Source: CAYOOP01 sp964405685 (GTDB lineage Bacteria > Pseudomonadota > Alphaproteobacteria > Rickettsiales > SXRF01). Taken from it: DNA of 64,000 nt. The notes beneath the pieces are model-generated. The model was not told the DNA's origin. It saw only the letters and a list, made by a program, of their open reading frames with translations, and did not search any database. The translations under genes were made by a program, and so were the position numbers. Shown piece after piece: positions 27,457-38,216 of the stretch. The stretch lies in NCBI GenBank assembly GCA_964405685.1, contig CAYOOP010000004.1, positions 1-64,000 on the forward strand. Direction: 5' to 3'. Each line of letters begins with the position of its first letter. Position 1 is the stretch's first letter.

Positions 27457-27543
27457 CTAATCCTGAAGCTTCCGAAGCAGCCGGGCATAGGCCCCTGCAA
27501 AGGCAAAGAGGAACAACGCCAGACAGAGATAAAGCATACCCAT
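27457..27543 (-). CDS. Small membrane peptide upstream of kdpF
   Basis: This 28-residue peptide (MGMLYLCLALFLFAFAGAYA, then RLLRKLQD) has one membrane helix and a basic end. Short peptides of this kind occur just before kdpF in other proteobacteria. The frame is open further upstream to 27693, but that part reads through a dispersed repeat; ATG 27543 is the sensible start. Three bases separate it from kdpF, so it probably heads the kdp operon. Function unknown. Confidence 0.65.
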   Translation of the reverse strand: MGMLYLCLALFLFAFAGAYARLLRKLQD

Positions 27544-27597
27544 GCGCAGCGTTATACTCTGATTATTTTGCCACGCAATATGAATTGCATACGCCGC

Positions 27598-27683
27598 GTC
27601 ATTGCGAGCGCAAGCGAAGCAATCCAGGATTTCTCTAGTCGCAGCACTGGATTGCTTCGGAGGCGATGCCTCCTCGCAATGAC
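27598..27683. repeat. Dispersed palindromic repeat (GTCATTGCGAGCG type)
   Basis: GTCATTGCGAGCGCAAGCGA on the left is mirrored by GAGGCGATGCCTCCTCGCAA then TGAC on the right; AAGCAATCCAG and CTGGATTGCTT pair in the middle. It is a common bacterial element and lies directly upstream of the kdp operon, where it may affect the promoter. Confidence 0.85.
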
Positions 27684-27838
27684 GAAGTAACAATGGTCCG
27701 AAGCGAAAACGGCGTCCGCCTCATCTCGTTATTCGAGGCCAGCAGGCCGAGTCAGCCATGCCTGTCCGCCGAAGCCTTGGCGTAGGCGGAAGCGCGCCTC
27801 ATGGGGAGTCCAGCAGGACTCCCCGGAGGCAATCAAAA
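27684..27838. other. Gap with stem-loops downstream of glnA
   Basis: No gene is seen. TCCGCC/GGCGGA (about 27766-27790) forms one hairpin. GGGGAGTCC (27803-27811) and GGACTCCCC (27816-27824) form a perfect nine-base stem with loop AGCA, 14 bases after the glnA stop. Without a T tract it is at best a weak terminator, but it is well placed to end the glnA transcript. Confidence 0.5.
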
Positions 27839-29245
27839 CTAAACACTATAATACATGTCGTATTCAACTGGATGCGGTGCATGCTCAAACCGATACACAT
27901 CCTGCATTTTCAGGTCGATATACGCATCAATCAGCTCGTCGGTAAATACATCGCCTTTTTTCAGGAACGCACGGTCGGCACTCATGCTTTCAAGCGCTTC
28001 ACGTAAGCTACCGCACACAGTTGGAACATCTTTCAGCTCTTCCGGCGGCAGATCGTAGAGGTTTTTATCCATCGCATCGCCCGGGTGGATTTTGTTTTCA
28101 ATGCCGTCCAAACCGGCCATGAGCATCGCCGCGAATGCAAAATACGGGTTCGCGGTTGGATCAGGGAAGCGCACTTCAATACGCTTACCCTTGGGCGAAG
28201 CAACATACGGAATGCGGATCGACGCCGAGCGGTTGCGCGCGGAGTATGCGAGCAATACCGGTGCTTCAAACCCAGGGATCAAACGCTTGTAGCTGTTGGT
28301 GGAAGCGTTGGTGAACGCGTTTAGCGCTTTTGCGTGTTTAATAATGCCGCCAATATAATACAGGCACATTTCGGAAAGATCCGCATACCCATTCCCTGCA
28401 AACAGCGGCTTGCCGCTTTTCCAAATAGACTGGTGGCAGTGCATACCCGATCCATTATCGCCCGACATGGGCTTCGGCATAAACGTCGCCGTTTTGCCAT
28501 ACGAATGCGCAACATTGTGCACGACGTACTTATATTTCTGCACATTGTCGGCGGTCGCCGTCAACGTCGAGAAATCGAACCCAAGCTCGTGCTGCGCGGG
28601 CGCGACTTCGTGGTGACCAAGCACAGGAACAATGCCCACATGTTTCAACGTCGAGAGCATTTCCGAACGCAAATCCGCACCGGAATCCACCGGCTGCACG
28701 GGGAAATACCCACCCTTGGTTTGCGGGCGGTGACCCATGTTGCCGGCGGGATAAACCGTGCCGGTGTTTTGCGGCAGTTCTTCACTGTCAATCGCGTAAA
28801 AACTCTCAGTGCCGCTGGTTTTGTGGCGCACGTCGTCGAATACAAAAAATTCCAGTTCCGGGCCGAAATAGGCGGTGTCGCCCAGGCCGGTATAGGCGAG
28901 ATAGGCTTCGGCGCGTTTGGCGGTCGAGCGTGGATCGCGCGAATAGGGCTGGCCGGTAGCCGGCTCAATCACGTCGCAGAATACAACGGCAGTAGGCTGC
29001 GCCGCGAAAGGATCGATAAATACGCTTTTCGCATCCGGCATCAAAATCATGTCGGATTCATTGATGGATTTCCACCCGGCGATCGACGAACCGTCGAACA
29101 TGATACCGTCGGCGAAGCTGTCCTCGTTGACTTTATCGGCCACGTAGCAGGTGTGCTGCCATTTGCCTTTGGGGTCGGTGAAGCGGAAATCAACGAATTG
29201 GACGTCTTTTTCCTTGAGCGTTTTAAAAAATTCGGAGGTCGACAT
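27839..29245 (-). CDS. glnA: Glutamine synthetase type I
   Basis: Makes glutamine from glutamate, ammonia and ATP. The 468-residue protein has the GSI blocks [17 protein letters not shown], the metal-site region [45 protein letters not shown] and the adenylylation site region ending NLYDLPPEE. Activity in this family is controlled by adenylylation and PII. glnB is not adjacent but lies 1.8 kb away on the same strand, unlike the usual glnB-glnA operon of alphaproteobacteria. A GTGCAGTGCAC palindrome (29312-29322) lies about 70 bases upstream. Confidence 0.97.
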   Translation of the reverse strand: MSTSEFFKTLKEKDVQFVDFRFTDPKGKWQHTCYVADKVNEDSFADGIMFDGSSIAGWKSINESDMILMPDAKSVFIDPFAAQPTAVVFCDVIEPATGQPYSRDPRSTAKRAEAYLAYTGLGDTAYFGPELEFFVFDDVRHKTSGTESFYAIDSEELPQNTGTVYPAGNMGHRPQTKGGYFPVQPVDSGADLRSEMLSTLKHVGIVPVLGHHEVAPAQHELGFDFSTLTATADNVQKYKYVVHNVAHSYGKTATFMPKPMSGDNGSGMHCHQSIWKSGKPLFAGNGYADLSEMCLYYIGGIIKHAKALNAFTNASTNSYKRLIPGFEAPVLLAYSARNRSASIRIPYVASPKGKRIEVRFPDPTANPYFAFAAMLMAGLDGIENKIHPGDAMDKNLYDLPPEELKDVPTVCGSLREALESMSADRAFLKKGDVFTDELIDAYIDLKMQDVYRFEHAPHPVEYDMYYSV

Positions 29246-29375
29246 GAGGTTCCCTTTCTATCCCATTGTTCTTCAATATTAAACGGCCTGCGAGCCTTAT
29301 TTCTTATTATTGTGCAGTGCACTTATTTGTTGGAAAACTGCTATAGGGCTTCCGTTAAATTCTTGCAAGCACATT

Positions 29376-29421
29376 TGTCACAAAACCGTCATTTGACCCT
29401 CCACTTCGAATCACCGACAAT
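29376..29421 (+). promoter_or_regulatory. Two 11-bp repeats with -10 (regulon box), site 3
   Basis: TGTCACAAAAC (29376-29386) and CGTCATTTGAC (29387-29397) are followed after 18 bases by GACAAT (29416-29421). This is the least conserved of the six sites, but repeat length and spacing fit. It serves the gene starting at 29451 (or 29442). Confidence 0.6.
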
Positions 29422-29450
29422 GGGAGCTGGACCCTTTTCATATGGAATCT

Positions 29451-29984
29451 ATGACCGACCCCACGCAACTCCCTGCCCTGCCCGAAAAACATCAGGAAAA
29501 AGAGGGCAATGGCCTATTTGGAGGCATGAGCTTCCGCTTGGCGGAAACCATTGGTGTCGGCGCAACCTTAGCTTCCGGCTGGGTGGCCGCGTGGAACGGC
29601 ATTCGCGACAATTTCTACCGCAACATCAGCCGCTACAAAGTATTCAAGGATGTGCATGAGGTGCGCGAGCGCGAATACACCGAACTCTACCAGCGCTTCG
29701 CCGACAAGCACCAGAAAGAAGAATTGATCGCCGGCATCCAGGCGATTGAGAAAAAATATACCACTGAAGTGGCAAAACGCATGGAAGGCCTCGGCATCAT
29801 CAACACGTTTGACCGCTGGCGCACGCTGAAGACGCACCAAAAAGCCGAAATCGCCGTCACCGTGGCCGGCGTCAGCGCCATCTTGCTCGGTGCCGTCGTC
29901 AACCTCTCCGCCTCCCGCCGCATCCGCGAAGAACAAGCGCAGTTGACCGAGCAGATTACGCAAAACGAACACATGCAGCGGTAG
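29451..29984 (+). CDS. Orphan membrane-associated protein
   Basis: I recognise no family in these roughly 177 residues. A Pro/Glu-rich start is followed by a weakly hydrophobic segment (residues 30-50, AETIGVGATLASGWVAAW), a long charged helical part (VHEVREREYTELYQRFADKH) that may form coiled coil, and a membrane helix near 135-155 (IAVTVAGVSAILLGAVVNL). ATG 29442 is also possible. If the -10 at 29416 is right, the message begins near 29428, and GGA at 29445-29447 serves ATG 29451. The following orphan gene is seven bases away. Confidence 0.65.
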   Translation: MTDPTQLPALPEKHQEKEGNGLFGGMSFRLAETIGVGATLASGWVAAWNGIRDNFYRNISRYKVFKDVHEVREREYTELYQRFADKHQKEELIAGIQAIEKKYTTEVAKRMEGLGIINTFDRWRTLKTHQKAEIAVTVAGVSAILLGAVVNLSASRRIREEQAQLTEQITQNEHMQR

Positions 29985-29990
29985 TTGGAT

Positions 29991-31672
<1,682 letters not shown>

Positions 31673-31683
31673 CCTTTAAAGTC

Positions 31684-31768
31684 TTTGGTTGTTGGTAATT
31701 GGTTATTGGAAAAGCTGCTCAATACTCCGGTTCAATTCCAATCACTAATTACCAATGACTGATGACTA
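31684..31768. repeat. AT-rich inverted repeat (TTGGTAATTGG type), copy 1
   Basis: TTGGTAATTGGTTATTGG on the left is mirrored by CCAATCACTAATTACCAA on the right. A related element lies at 47583-47664. Both end just before the start codon of a plus-strand gene, here rarA. Confidence 0.65.
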
Positions 31769-31789
31769 AACTATGCTACAATTCGCGGC

Positions 31790-33082
31790 ATGGACACCCT
31801 CTTTGCCGCTCTCTCAACCAATACCGCACCGCTGGCCGAACGCCTGCGGCCCAAACACCTGTCCGACATCATCGGTCAGGCAAGCGCGCTTGGAAAAGAC
31901 AGCCTGATTACACGCATGGTCGACGCCAAACACCCCACCTCCATCATTTTGTGGGGCCCGCCCGGCTGCGGGAAAACTACGATTGCGCGGCTGATTGCCA
32001 AAGACATTGGCCTTGCTATGGAACAAGCCTCCGCAGTCGCCTCAGGCGTTGCAGAACTGAAATCCGTCATTGAGCAAGCACGCATGCGCCTGGAAAACGG
32101 CGGCAAACGCACGCTACTTTTCGTCGACGAAATCCACCGCTTCAACCGCGCGCAGCAGGACGTGCTGCTCCCCGTCGTCGAAGACGGCACACTGACGCTG
32201 ATCGGCGCCACCACCGAAAACCCAAGCTTTGAAGTCAATTCCGCACTGCTTTCACGCTGCCATGTGGTGGTGCTTGATCGCTTAAATGAAGACGCATTGG
32301 AGCAATTGCTTGCACGTGCTGAAGAGGCTGAAGGCAAAAAACTTCCACTAAAACCTGACGCACGCACCGCCCTGCTTCACATGGCCGATGGTGATGGCCG
32401 CGCGCTGCTCAACTTCGCCGAAGCGCTGTTTGCACTGAAAGGCAAACAGCTCGATGCGGAAGGTCTTATGCGCTTTTTGCAACGTCGCGCGCCGGTGTAT
32501 GATAAATCGCAGGAATTGCACTATAATCTCATTAGTGCGCTGCATAAAAGCTTGCGCGGTTCGGATGTCGACGCGGCGCTTTATTGGTTCTGCCGCATGT
32601 TAGACGGCGGCGAAGACCCGCTCTACATCGCCCGCCGATTGGTGCGGTTCGCCGTCGAAGATATCGGTTTGGCGGACCCGCAAGCCCTCATCCAAGCCAA
32701 TGCTGCGAAAGACGCCTACCACTTCCTCGGCACTCCTGAAGGCGAACTGGCGATCGCCCAATGCGTGATTTATCTGGCCACTGCCCCCAAATCCAACGCC
32801 GCCTATACCGCCTATAAATCGGCCAAAAAATCAGCACAAACCCACGGCTCGCTCATGCCCCCGAAACACATTTTGAACGCCCCCACCAAACTCATGAAAG
32901 AGATTGGATACGGCAAAGGCTACGAATACGATCACAACGCAGAAGACGCCTTCTCCGGCCAGAATTATTTCCCTGAAGACATGAAACGCGAACAGTTCTA
33001 TCAGCCCGCCGAGCGGGGGTTTGAGCGGGAAATCTTGAAACGCCTGGATTATTGGGCGAGGTTGCGGAAGGAGAAAAAATAG
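31790..33082 (+). CDS. rarA: Replication-associated recombination protein A (AAA+ ATPase)
   Basis: RarA/MgsA acts at stalled replication forks. The 430-residue protein has PLAERLRPKHLSDIIGQ, Walker A GPPGCGKTT, Walker B LLFVDEIHRFNRAQQD, sensor 1 GATTENPSFEVN and the C-terminal tetramerisation part (YKSAKKSAQTHGSLMPPKHI). The start ATG 31790 matches the family N-terminus; no clear Shine-Dalgarno site is visible. Confidence 0.96.
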   Translation: MDTLFAALSTNTAPLAERLRPKHLSDIIGQASALGKDSLITRMVDAKHPTSIILWGPPGCGKTTIARLIAKDIGLAMEQASAVASGVAELKSVIEQARMRLENGGKRTLLFVDEIHRFNRAQQDVLLPVVEDGTLTLIGATTENPSFEVNSALLSRCHVVVLDRLNEDALEQLLARAEEAEGKKLPLKPDARTALLHMADGDGRALLNFAEALFALKGKQLDAEGLMRFLQRRAPVYDKSQELHYNLISALHKSLRGSDVDAALYWFCRMLDGGEDPLYIARRLVRFAVEDIGLADPQALIQANAAKDAYHFLGTPEGELAIAQCVIYLATAPKSNAAYTAYKSAKKSAQTHGSLMPPKHILNAPTKLMKEIGYGKGYEYDHNAEDAFSGQNYFPEDMKREQFYQPAERGFEREILKRLDYWARLRKEKK

Positions 33083-33083
33083 T

Positions 33084-33163
33084 GTCATCCCGGCGTAGGC
33101 CGGGATCCAGTGCGGCGAATCTTCGTCGAAAAAGTTCTGGATGCCAGCCTACGCTGGCATGAC
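33084..33163. repeat. Dispersed palindromic repeat, family C, copy 2
   Basis: GTCATCCCGGCGTAGGCCGG at the left mirrors GCCAGCCTACGCTGGCATGA at the right. It starts directly after the rarA stop codon and could act as its transcript end. Confidence 0.85.
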
Positions 33164-33209
33164 ACAGGCAACAAAACCCCTCGACATTGACGCTGAAAAC
33201 TGGCAACTA

Positions 33210-33353
33210 GGCCTCTTTCGTAAACTCGCTGCGGCGAGGAAAACGCGAAGTCAAAACCGCCCGCAGAACCGAAGTGTACACACAGCTACATGAGGATTCG
33301 AGGACGGTTTTGACAAGCAGTTTGTCCGCCGCAGTAGAGTTTAAAAAGAGGCC
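33210..33353. repeat. Long imperfect palindrome upstream of aroA-cmk
   Basis: About 144 bases whose two arms pair in four blocks: GGCCTCTTT with AAGAGGCC, TAAACTC with GAGTTTA, CTGCGGCG with CGCCGCAG, and GTCAAAACCG with CGGTTTTGAC. The ends look like those of a miniature inverted-repeat element. The right arm carries AAAGAGG six bases before the ATG of aroA-cmk and so supplies its ribosome binding site. Confidence 0.8.
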
Positions 33354-33358
33354 ATCCC

Positions 33359-35308
33359 ATGTCTTCGATCACCTCGCACCCTATCGATTCTTTTAACGGC
33401 ACGCTGAAAGTGCCGGGGGATAAGTCTATTTCCCACCGCGCGTTGATGCTCGCCTCCCAGGTGCTCGGCGAAACGCGGATTTATGGGTTGCTTGAGGGCG
33501 AGGATGTTTTGAATACCGCCGCAGCCCTAAAAAACCTTGGCGTGCAAGTTGAAAACATGGGTGAATTCTGGCGCGCACAAGGCGTTGGCGTGCACGGGTT
33601 GCACGAAGCCGTCAACGTGCTGGATATGGGCAATTCTGGCACTTCCACCCGCCTCCTCATGGGTCTGCTCACCCCTTACAATTTCACCACGTTTTTCACG
33701 GGCGATGCCAGCCTCACCAAACGGCCGATGAAACGCGTGATGGAACCGCTTGCACAAATGGGCGCCAGCTTCACCGCGCGTGATGGCGGGAAACTGCCGC
33801 TGGCACTGACTGGCACCACGCAGACGATGCCGATTGCCTACCGCCTGCCGGTTGCCTCTGCGCAAGTCAAATCCGCCATTTTATTGGCCGGGCTTGCCAC
33901 CAAAGGCACAACGACGGTGATTGAACCACAGGCCACCCGCGACCATACGGAAAACATGCTGGAAGGTTTGGGTTTCAAACTCATCCGCAAAAAAGAAGCG
34001 GACGGCATCCATATATCGATCGACGGTCTGCAACAGATCAAGCCTGCCGACCGCATCATTCATGTCCCCGCAGACCCCTCCTCCGCCGCGTTCGTAATTG
34101 TCGCCGCCTTAATCAGTAAAAAAGCTAAAGTAAAGCTTCAAAATATCTGCTTAAACCACTTACGCACAGGCTTATTCACCACGCTCATTGAAATGGGCGC
34201 AAGAATAAAAATCACCAATGAAAAAACCGTCGCCGGCGAAAAAGTGGGGGATTTGGAAGTCGAATCCAGCCAACTAAAAGGCGTCCGCGTCCCTGCCGAA
34301 CGCGCACCATCGATGATTGATGAATACCCCATCCTTGCCGTCGCCGCAGCCTATGCCGAGGGCAAAACAATAATGGAAGGCCTGCATGAGCTGCGCGTCA
34401 AAGAATCGGACCGTCTCTCTGCCATCGCTGAAGGCCTGAAAGCCTGTGGTGTGAGCGCCACCATTGAAGGCGATACGCTAAAAGTGATAGGTGGCACAGT
34501 TAAAGGTGGCGGGCTCATTCAAACCCATTTAGACCACCGCATCGCCATGAGCTTCCTCGTTCTTGGCATCTCCGCCCAAGAACCCGTGACGGTCGATGAC
34601 GGCGCGGCCATCAAAACCAGCTTCCCTAATTTTGTTACGCTGATGAATTCCGCGGGTGCGCGCATGGAACTGGATGCGAAACACGCACGGCATTTGGTGA
34701 TCGCCATCGACGGCCCCGCCGCCAGCGGCAAAGGCACCCTCGCCCGCCGCCTAGCTGAACATTTGGGCCTGAGTTACCTGGACACTGGTAGCTTATACCG
34801 CGCCGTCGGCATGAAAGTCGTCTATGCAAACAAAGATCCGAACGATCGCCAAGCCGCAATCGACGCCGCAAATTCGATTGATTTGGAAGACCTCGCCAAC
34901 CCGCGCCTGCGCCAAGAACACATCGGACACGCGGCTTCCGTCGTCTCCGCCATTCCCGAAGTGCGTGCGTCCTTGCTCGAATTCCAACGCCGCATCGCCC
35001 GCTCCGGCCGCGGTGCCGTGCTTGATGGCCGCGACATTGGCACGGTGGTCTGCCCCGATGCGGATTACAAATTTTTCCTGACCGCCAATTTAAACGCCCG
35101 CGCCCGCCGCCGCCACAAAGAGCTTTCCGGCCAAGGCGTAGAAGTCGTCTTCGAATCCGTACATGATGACTTAAAAGAACGCGACGAGCGCGATGCCGCA
35201 CGCCCCATCGCCCCGCTAAAACCTGCACCTGATGCCATTGTCATAGACACCTCAACGATGGATGCAACGAGTGTTTTTGAACGGATTAAGGCGACGATTA
35301 AGCTTTAG
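33359..35308 (+). CDS. aroA-cmk: Fused EPSP synthase and cytidylate kinase (AroA-Cmk)
   Basis: Residues 1 to about 440 are 3-phosphoshikimate 1-carboxyvinyltransferase of the shikimate pathway (KVPGDKSISHRALMLAS, DMGNSGTSTRLLMGLL, LRVKESDRLSAIAEGL, DHRIAMSFLVLG). Residues of about 447-649 are CMP kinase (IAIDGPAASGKGTLARRLAE, YLDTGSLYRAVG, GRGAVLDGRDIGTVV, RDERDAARPIAPLKPAPDA). The two are adjacent separate genes in most alphaproteobacteria; here the frame is continuous with no stop. M436 could allow extra separate translation of the kinase. The order aroA-cmk-rpsA is kept apart from one inserted opposite gene. Confidence 0.95.
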   Translation: MSSITSHPIDSFNGTLKVPGDKSISHRALMLASQVLGETRIYGLLEGEDVLNTAAALKNLGVQVENMGEFWRAQGVGVHGLHEAVNVLDMGNSGTSTRLLMGLLTPYNFTTFFTGDASLTKRPMKRVMEPLAQMGASFTARDGGKLPLALTGTTQTMPIAYRLPVASAQVKSAILLAGLATKGTTTVIEPQATRDHTENMLEGLGFKLIRKKEADGIHISIDGLQQIKPADRIIHVPADPSSAAFVIVAALISKKAKVKLQNICLNHLRTGLFTTLIEMGARIKITNEKTVAGEKVGDLEVESSQLKGVRVPAERAPSMIDEYPILAVAAAYAEGKTIMEGLHELRVKESDRLSAIAEGLKACGVSATIEGDTLKVIGGTVKGGGLIQTHLDHRIAMSFLVLGISAQEPVTVDDGAAIKTSFPNFVTLMNSAGARMELDAKHARHLVIAIDGPAASGKGTLARRLAEHLGLSYLDTGSLYRAVGMKVVYANKDPNDRQAAIDAANSIDLEDLANPRLRQEHIGHAASVVSAIPEVRASLLEFQRRIARSGRGAVLDGRDIGTVVCPDADYKFFLTANLNARARRRHKELSGQGVEVVFESVHDDLKERDERDAARPIAPLKPAPDAIVIDTSTMDATSVFERIKATIKL

Positions 35309-36249
35309 AGCAAGTGCTCTTCAACACGATCGACTAAGCTCTTCTGCGCCACCGCTACACTAGCCACACTAGGCTGCGGAACACCTTCTGCAACACCGAG
35401 CCTCTCGTCAGCAAGCTGCACTGAGTTTTTAATGATAGCCAATTGCTCACGCGCGAGAGCAATATCAAGCGCCGGAGCGGCCACTGTTTTCAAATGTGTT
35501 TTACGTTCCTCAAAGGACATCGCCGCAAGCACGTCCACCGCTTCCACCAATTCCTGCTTGGAAATTGTGATTTCAACATTATCACCGGGCTCTTTCTTTT
35601 CTAGCTTCACACCGATAAGTTTTAATGTCCCAATCAAACGCTCAATGTCTTCATCGCGCTGAGGGAACATGTTACTATTAACATTATCAATTCCAATCGT
35701 GTATTGCTTAGGATTGGTGACTTTATCAACATGTACATCGTTCAAGTTGGCGGTTGCCAGTAATGCCTGAAGCTGAACATCATCAGCCGACATGTTCATC
35801 AAGGCGATCTCTTTTTCGGCCTCTGGGAGATGTTCCGCCCTTTTTAGAACGCCTACATTCGTATCAATCATGGTATTTAAATGATCGAGATATTCATCGT
35901 TGGTCACCATAGCAAAGAGTCTGTTAGCATCCTCAATACCATCCGCAGGCCGACTAACTGTTTCCTGCAAATAAGTCAAATGCTTGGCGAGAATAGGGTT
36001 TGTAGCTAAGGTTGCCCCCTCCCCCGCTTCCGGCTGAAAAGAATCTAAAGGTATGGGGAATATTGGAGGCCTGCGGTGAGACGAGTGCGCAGAAGTTCCG
36101 AGTCGATTAATCTCTAGGATAGTTTGATCTCGAGACGTTGTCCCCGACGGCAGTTTTCCAGCACTATCATCATCTAGAATCTGTATATCGTCACCAAACT
36201 GGATAATAAGATCGTCTTCGTCCGGTTGTGGTTGTGGGTTCTGTGTCAT
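35305..36249 (-). CDS. Orphan hypothetical protein
   Basis: I recognise no domain in these 314 residues. ATG 36249 is chosen over 36273 because AGGAGG lies five bases before it. The protein is soluble and acidic at the start (PQPDEDDLIIQFGDDIQILDDDSAG) and then largely helical. It is inserted, in reverse orientation, between aroA-cmk and rpsA, which are normally neighbours, and has its own regulon-box promoter. Its codons are more A/T-rich than those of both neighbours, which suggests a later arrival. Confidence 0.7.
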   Translation of the reverse strand: MTQNPQPQPDEDDLIIQFGDDIQILDDDSAGKLPSGTTSRDQTILEINRLGTSAHSSHRRPPIFPIPLDSFQPEAGEGATLATNPILAKHLTYLQETVSRPADGIEDANRLFAMVTNDEYLDHLNTMIDTNVGVLKRAEHLPEAEKEIALMNMSADDVQLQALLATANLNDVHVDKVTNPKQYTIGIDNVNSNMFPQRDEDIERLIGTLKLIGVKLEKKEPGDNVEITISKQELVEAVDVLAAMSFEERKTHLKTVAAPALDIALAREQLAIIKNSVQLADERLGVAEGVPQPSVASVAVAQKSLVDRVEEHLL

Positions 36250-36282
36250 AAAATCCTCCTGTGGTTGTGTCATGAACTGAGG

Positions 36283-36327
36283 GTTTTAGCAGGGAAAAAA
36301 CACCCCGTGTGTGACAGTTTGATGAAA
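36283..36327 (-). promoter_or_regulatory. Two 11-bp repeats with -10 (regulon box), site 4
   Basis: On the minus strand TTTCATCAAAC (36327-36317) and TGTCACACACG (36316-36306) are followed after 17 bases by TAAAAC (36288-36283). The -10 is weak but in exact register with the other sites. It serves the gene starting at 36249. Confidence 0.65.
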
Positions 36328-36487
36328 TTGCTGGGGAAAAAGGCCCCAAAAACCCCAATTTTATGCTTGCCTTCTAACAGGCTTATCGCTAGATTCCCGC
36401 GCCTTACAACTCTATAATCGTCCACCGGCCGCCGAGGTAGGAGTACCAAAGCCCGCGACGTTAAAATGAAAGGACTACATACTCACT

Positions 36488-38197
36488 ATGGCTAAATCAG
36501 CAGCTCAAACAATCGACTCCGAGGATTTCGGAGCCCTATTTGAAGAATCGATGAAAAAAGGCGGCCTTGCCGAAGGCAGCGTCGTTCGCGGTATCGTGAT
36601 CGCGATCGAAAAAGACATGGTCGTCGTTGACGTCGGCCTCAAATCCGAAGGCCGCATTCCGATGAAGGAATTCACCCTCGGTGGTGCCAACCCGGAACTG
36701 AAAATGGGTGATACTGTTGAAGTGTTCTTAGAGCGCATTGAAAATAAAAACGGCGAATCGACGTTGAGCCGTGAAAAGGCGCTGCGCGAAGAAGGCTGGG
36801 TGAAACTTGAAGAAGCGTGCGCCAAAGGCGAACGCGTCGAAGGCACCATTTTCGGCAAAGTCAAAGGCGGTTTCACGGTGGACGTTCGCGGCGCTGTCGC
36901 GTTCCTGCCTGGCAGCCAAGTAGACATTCGCCCGATTAAGGACATCACTCCGCTCATGAACATTCCGCAGCCGTTCCAGATCTTGAAAATGGACCGCAAG
37001 CGTGGCAACATTGTTGTGTCTCGCCGTGCGGTACTCGAGGAATCCCGCGCAGAAACCCGCAACGATATTCTGGCGCGCATTGCCGAAGGCCAGATTTTCG
37101 AAGGCATGGTCAAAAACATCACCGATTACGGTGCGTTTATCGACATGGGAGGCATCGACGGCCTACTCCACGTCACCGATATTTCGTGGAAACGCATCAA
37201 TCATCCGTCCGAAGCACTTTCTCTCGGCCAATCCGTCCGCGTGATCGTCACCAAATACGATGCGGAATCCAAGCGCGTATCGCTTGGTATGAAGCAGCTT
37301 GAGAGCAATCCATGGCAAGAAGCTGCCGGTAAATACGCCGTTGGCAGCAAATACCGTGGCAAGATCACCAATATCGCCGACTACGGCGCATTTGTGGAAC
37401 TTGAGGCGGGCATTGAAGGCCTCGTCCACGTCTCCGAAATTTCGTGGGTTAAAAAGAACGTGCATCCGTCCAAGCTGGTTTCAGTCAGCCAGGAAGTGGA
37501 CGTGGTGGTACTCGACATCGACCCGACCAAACACCGCATCAGCCTCGGCATGAAGCAGTGTGAAGATAATCCATGGGCGAAATTCGCGAATTCCCATAAA
37601 GAAGGTGATATCTTAGAAGGCGAAATCCGCAACATCACCGATTTCGGTTTGTTTGTAGGTCTGGATGCTGAAATCGACGGCCTCGTGCACCACTCCGATT
37701 TGAGCTGGTCTGAACCTGGCGAAGCTGCGATCAAAAATTTCAAAAAAGGCGACATGGTGAAAACCAAAATTCTGTCGCTCGATGTTGAAAAAGAACGCAT
37801 CAGCCTCGGCATCAAACAATTGGAATCCGACCCGATGGAAGGCCAGATGGATGGCATCAAAAAAGGTGAAACCGTCACGGTTACTGTCACCGAAGTGCGT
37901 GACGACGGCCTGACCGTAAAACTTTCCGATCAAGTTACCGGCTTCATCAAACGCGCGGATCTCGCACGCGAGAAACAAGAGCAACGCGCCGATCGCTTCG
38001 CGGTGGGTGACCGCATCGATGCGAAAATTGCAAGCGTGGAACGCGGCAGCCGCAAAGTTGGCCTGTCGATCAAAGCGCTCGAAGTGGAAGCCCATAAAAA
38101 GGCCGTTGAGGAATACGGTTCCTCCGATTCCGGCGCAACCTTGGGTGATATCCTCGGTGCCGCACTTGATGAGGCTAAGGAAGGCAAGAAGAAATAA
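36488..38197 (+). CDS. rpsA: 30S ribosomal protein S1
   Basis: A 569-residue protein with six S1 repeats, recognisable by recurring blocks such as VKNITDYGAFIDMGGIDGLLHVTDISW, NIADYGAFVELEAGIEGLVHVSEISW and NITDFGLFVGLDAEIDGLVHHSDLSW (given here as family pattern). S1 binds mRNA and helps initiation on structured leaders. AAAGGA lies upstream of ATG 36488 in a leader of about 70 bases. It is the usual neighbour of cmk and ihfB in alphaproteobacteria. Confidence 0.97.
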   Translation: MAKSAAQTIDSEDFGALFEESMKKGGLAEGSVVRGIVIAIEKDMVVVDVGLKSEGRIPMKEFTLGGANPELKMGDTVEVFLERIENKNGESTLSREKALREEGWVKLEEACAKGERVEGTIFGKVKGGFTVDVRGAVAFLPGSQVDIRPIKDITPLMNIPQPFQILKMDRKRGNIVVSRRAVLEESRAETRNDILARIAEGQIFEGMVKNITDYGAFIDMGGIDGLLHVTDISWKRINHPSEALSLGQSVRVIVTKYDAESKRVSLGMKQLESNPWQEAAGKYAVGSKYRGKITNIADYGAFVELEAGIEGLVHVSEISWVKKNVHPSKLVSVSQEVDVVVLDIDPTKHRISLGMKQCEDNPWAKFANSHKEGDILEGEIRNITDFGLFVGLDAEIDGLVHHSDLSWSEPGEAAIKNFKKGDMVKTKILSLDVEKERISLGIKQLESDPMEGQMDGIKKGETVTVTVTEVRDDGLTVKLSDQVTGFIKRADLAREKQEQRADRFAVGDRIDAKIASVERGSRKVGLSIKALEVEAHKKAVEEYGSSDSGATLGDILGAALDEAKEGKKK

Positions 38198-38216
38198 GCA
38201 TGGCCCAGCTCACATT

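Noticed and set aside
29312..29322. NtrC site upstream of glnA (GTGCAGTGCAC)
   Set aside because: The palindrome is too short and the spacing does not fit the NtrC consensus; no sigma-54 promoter was found near it.
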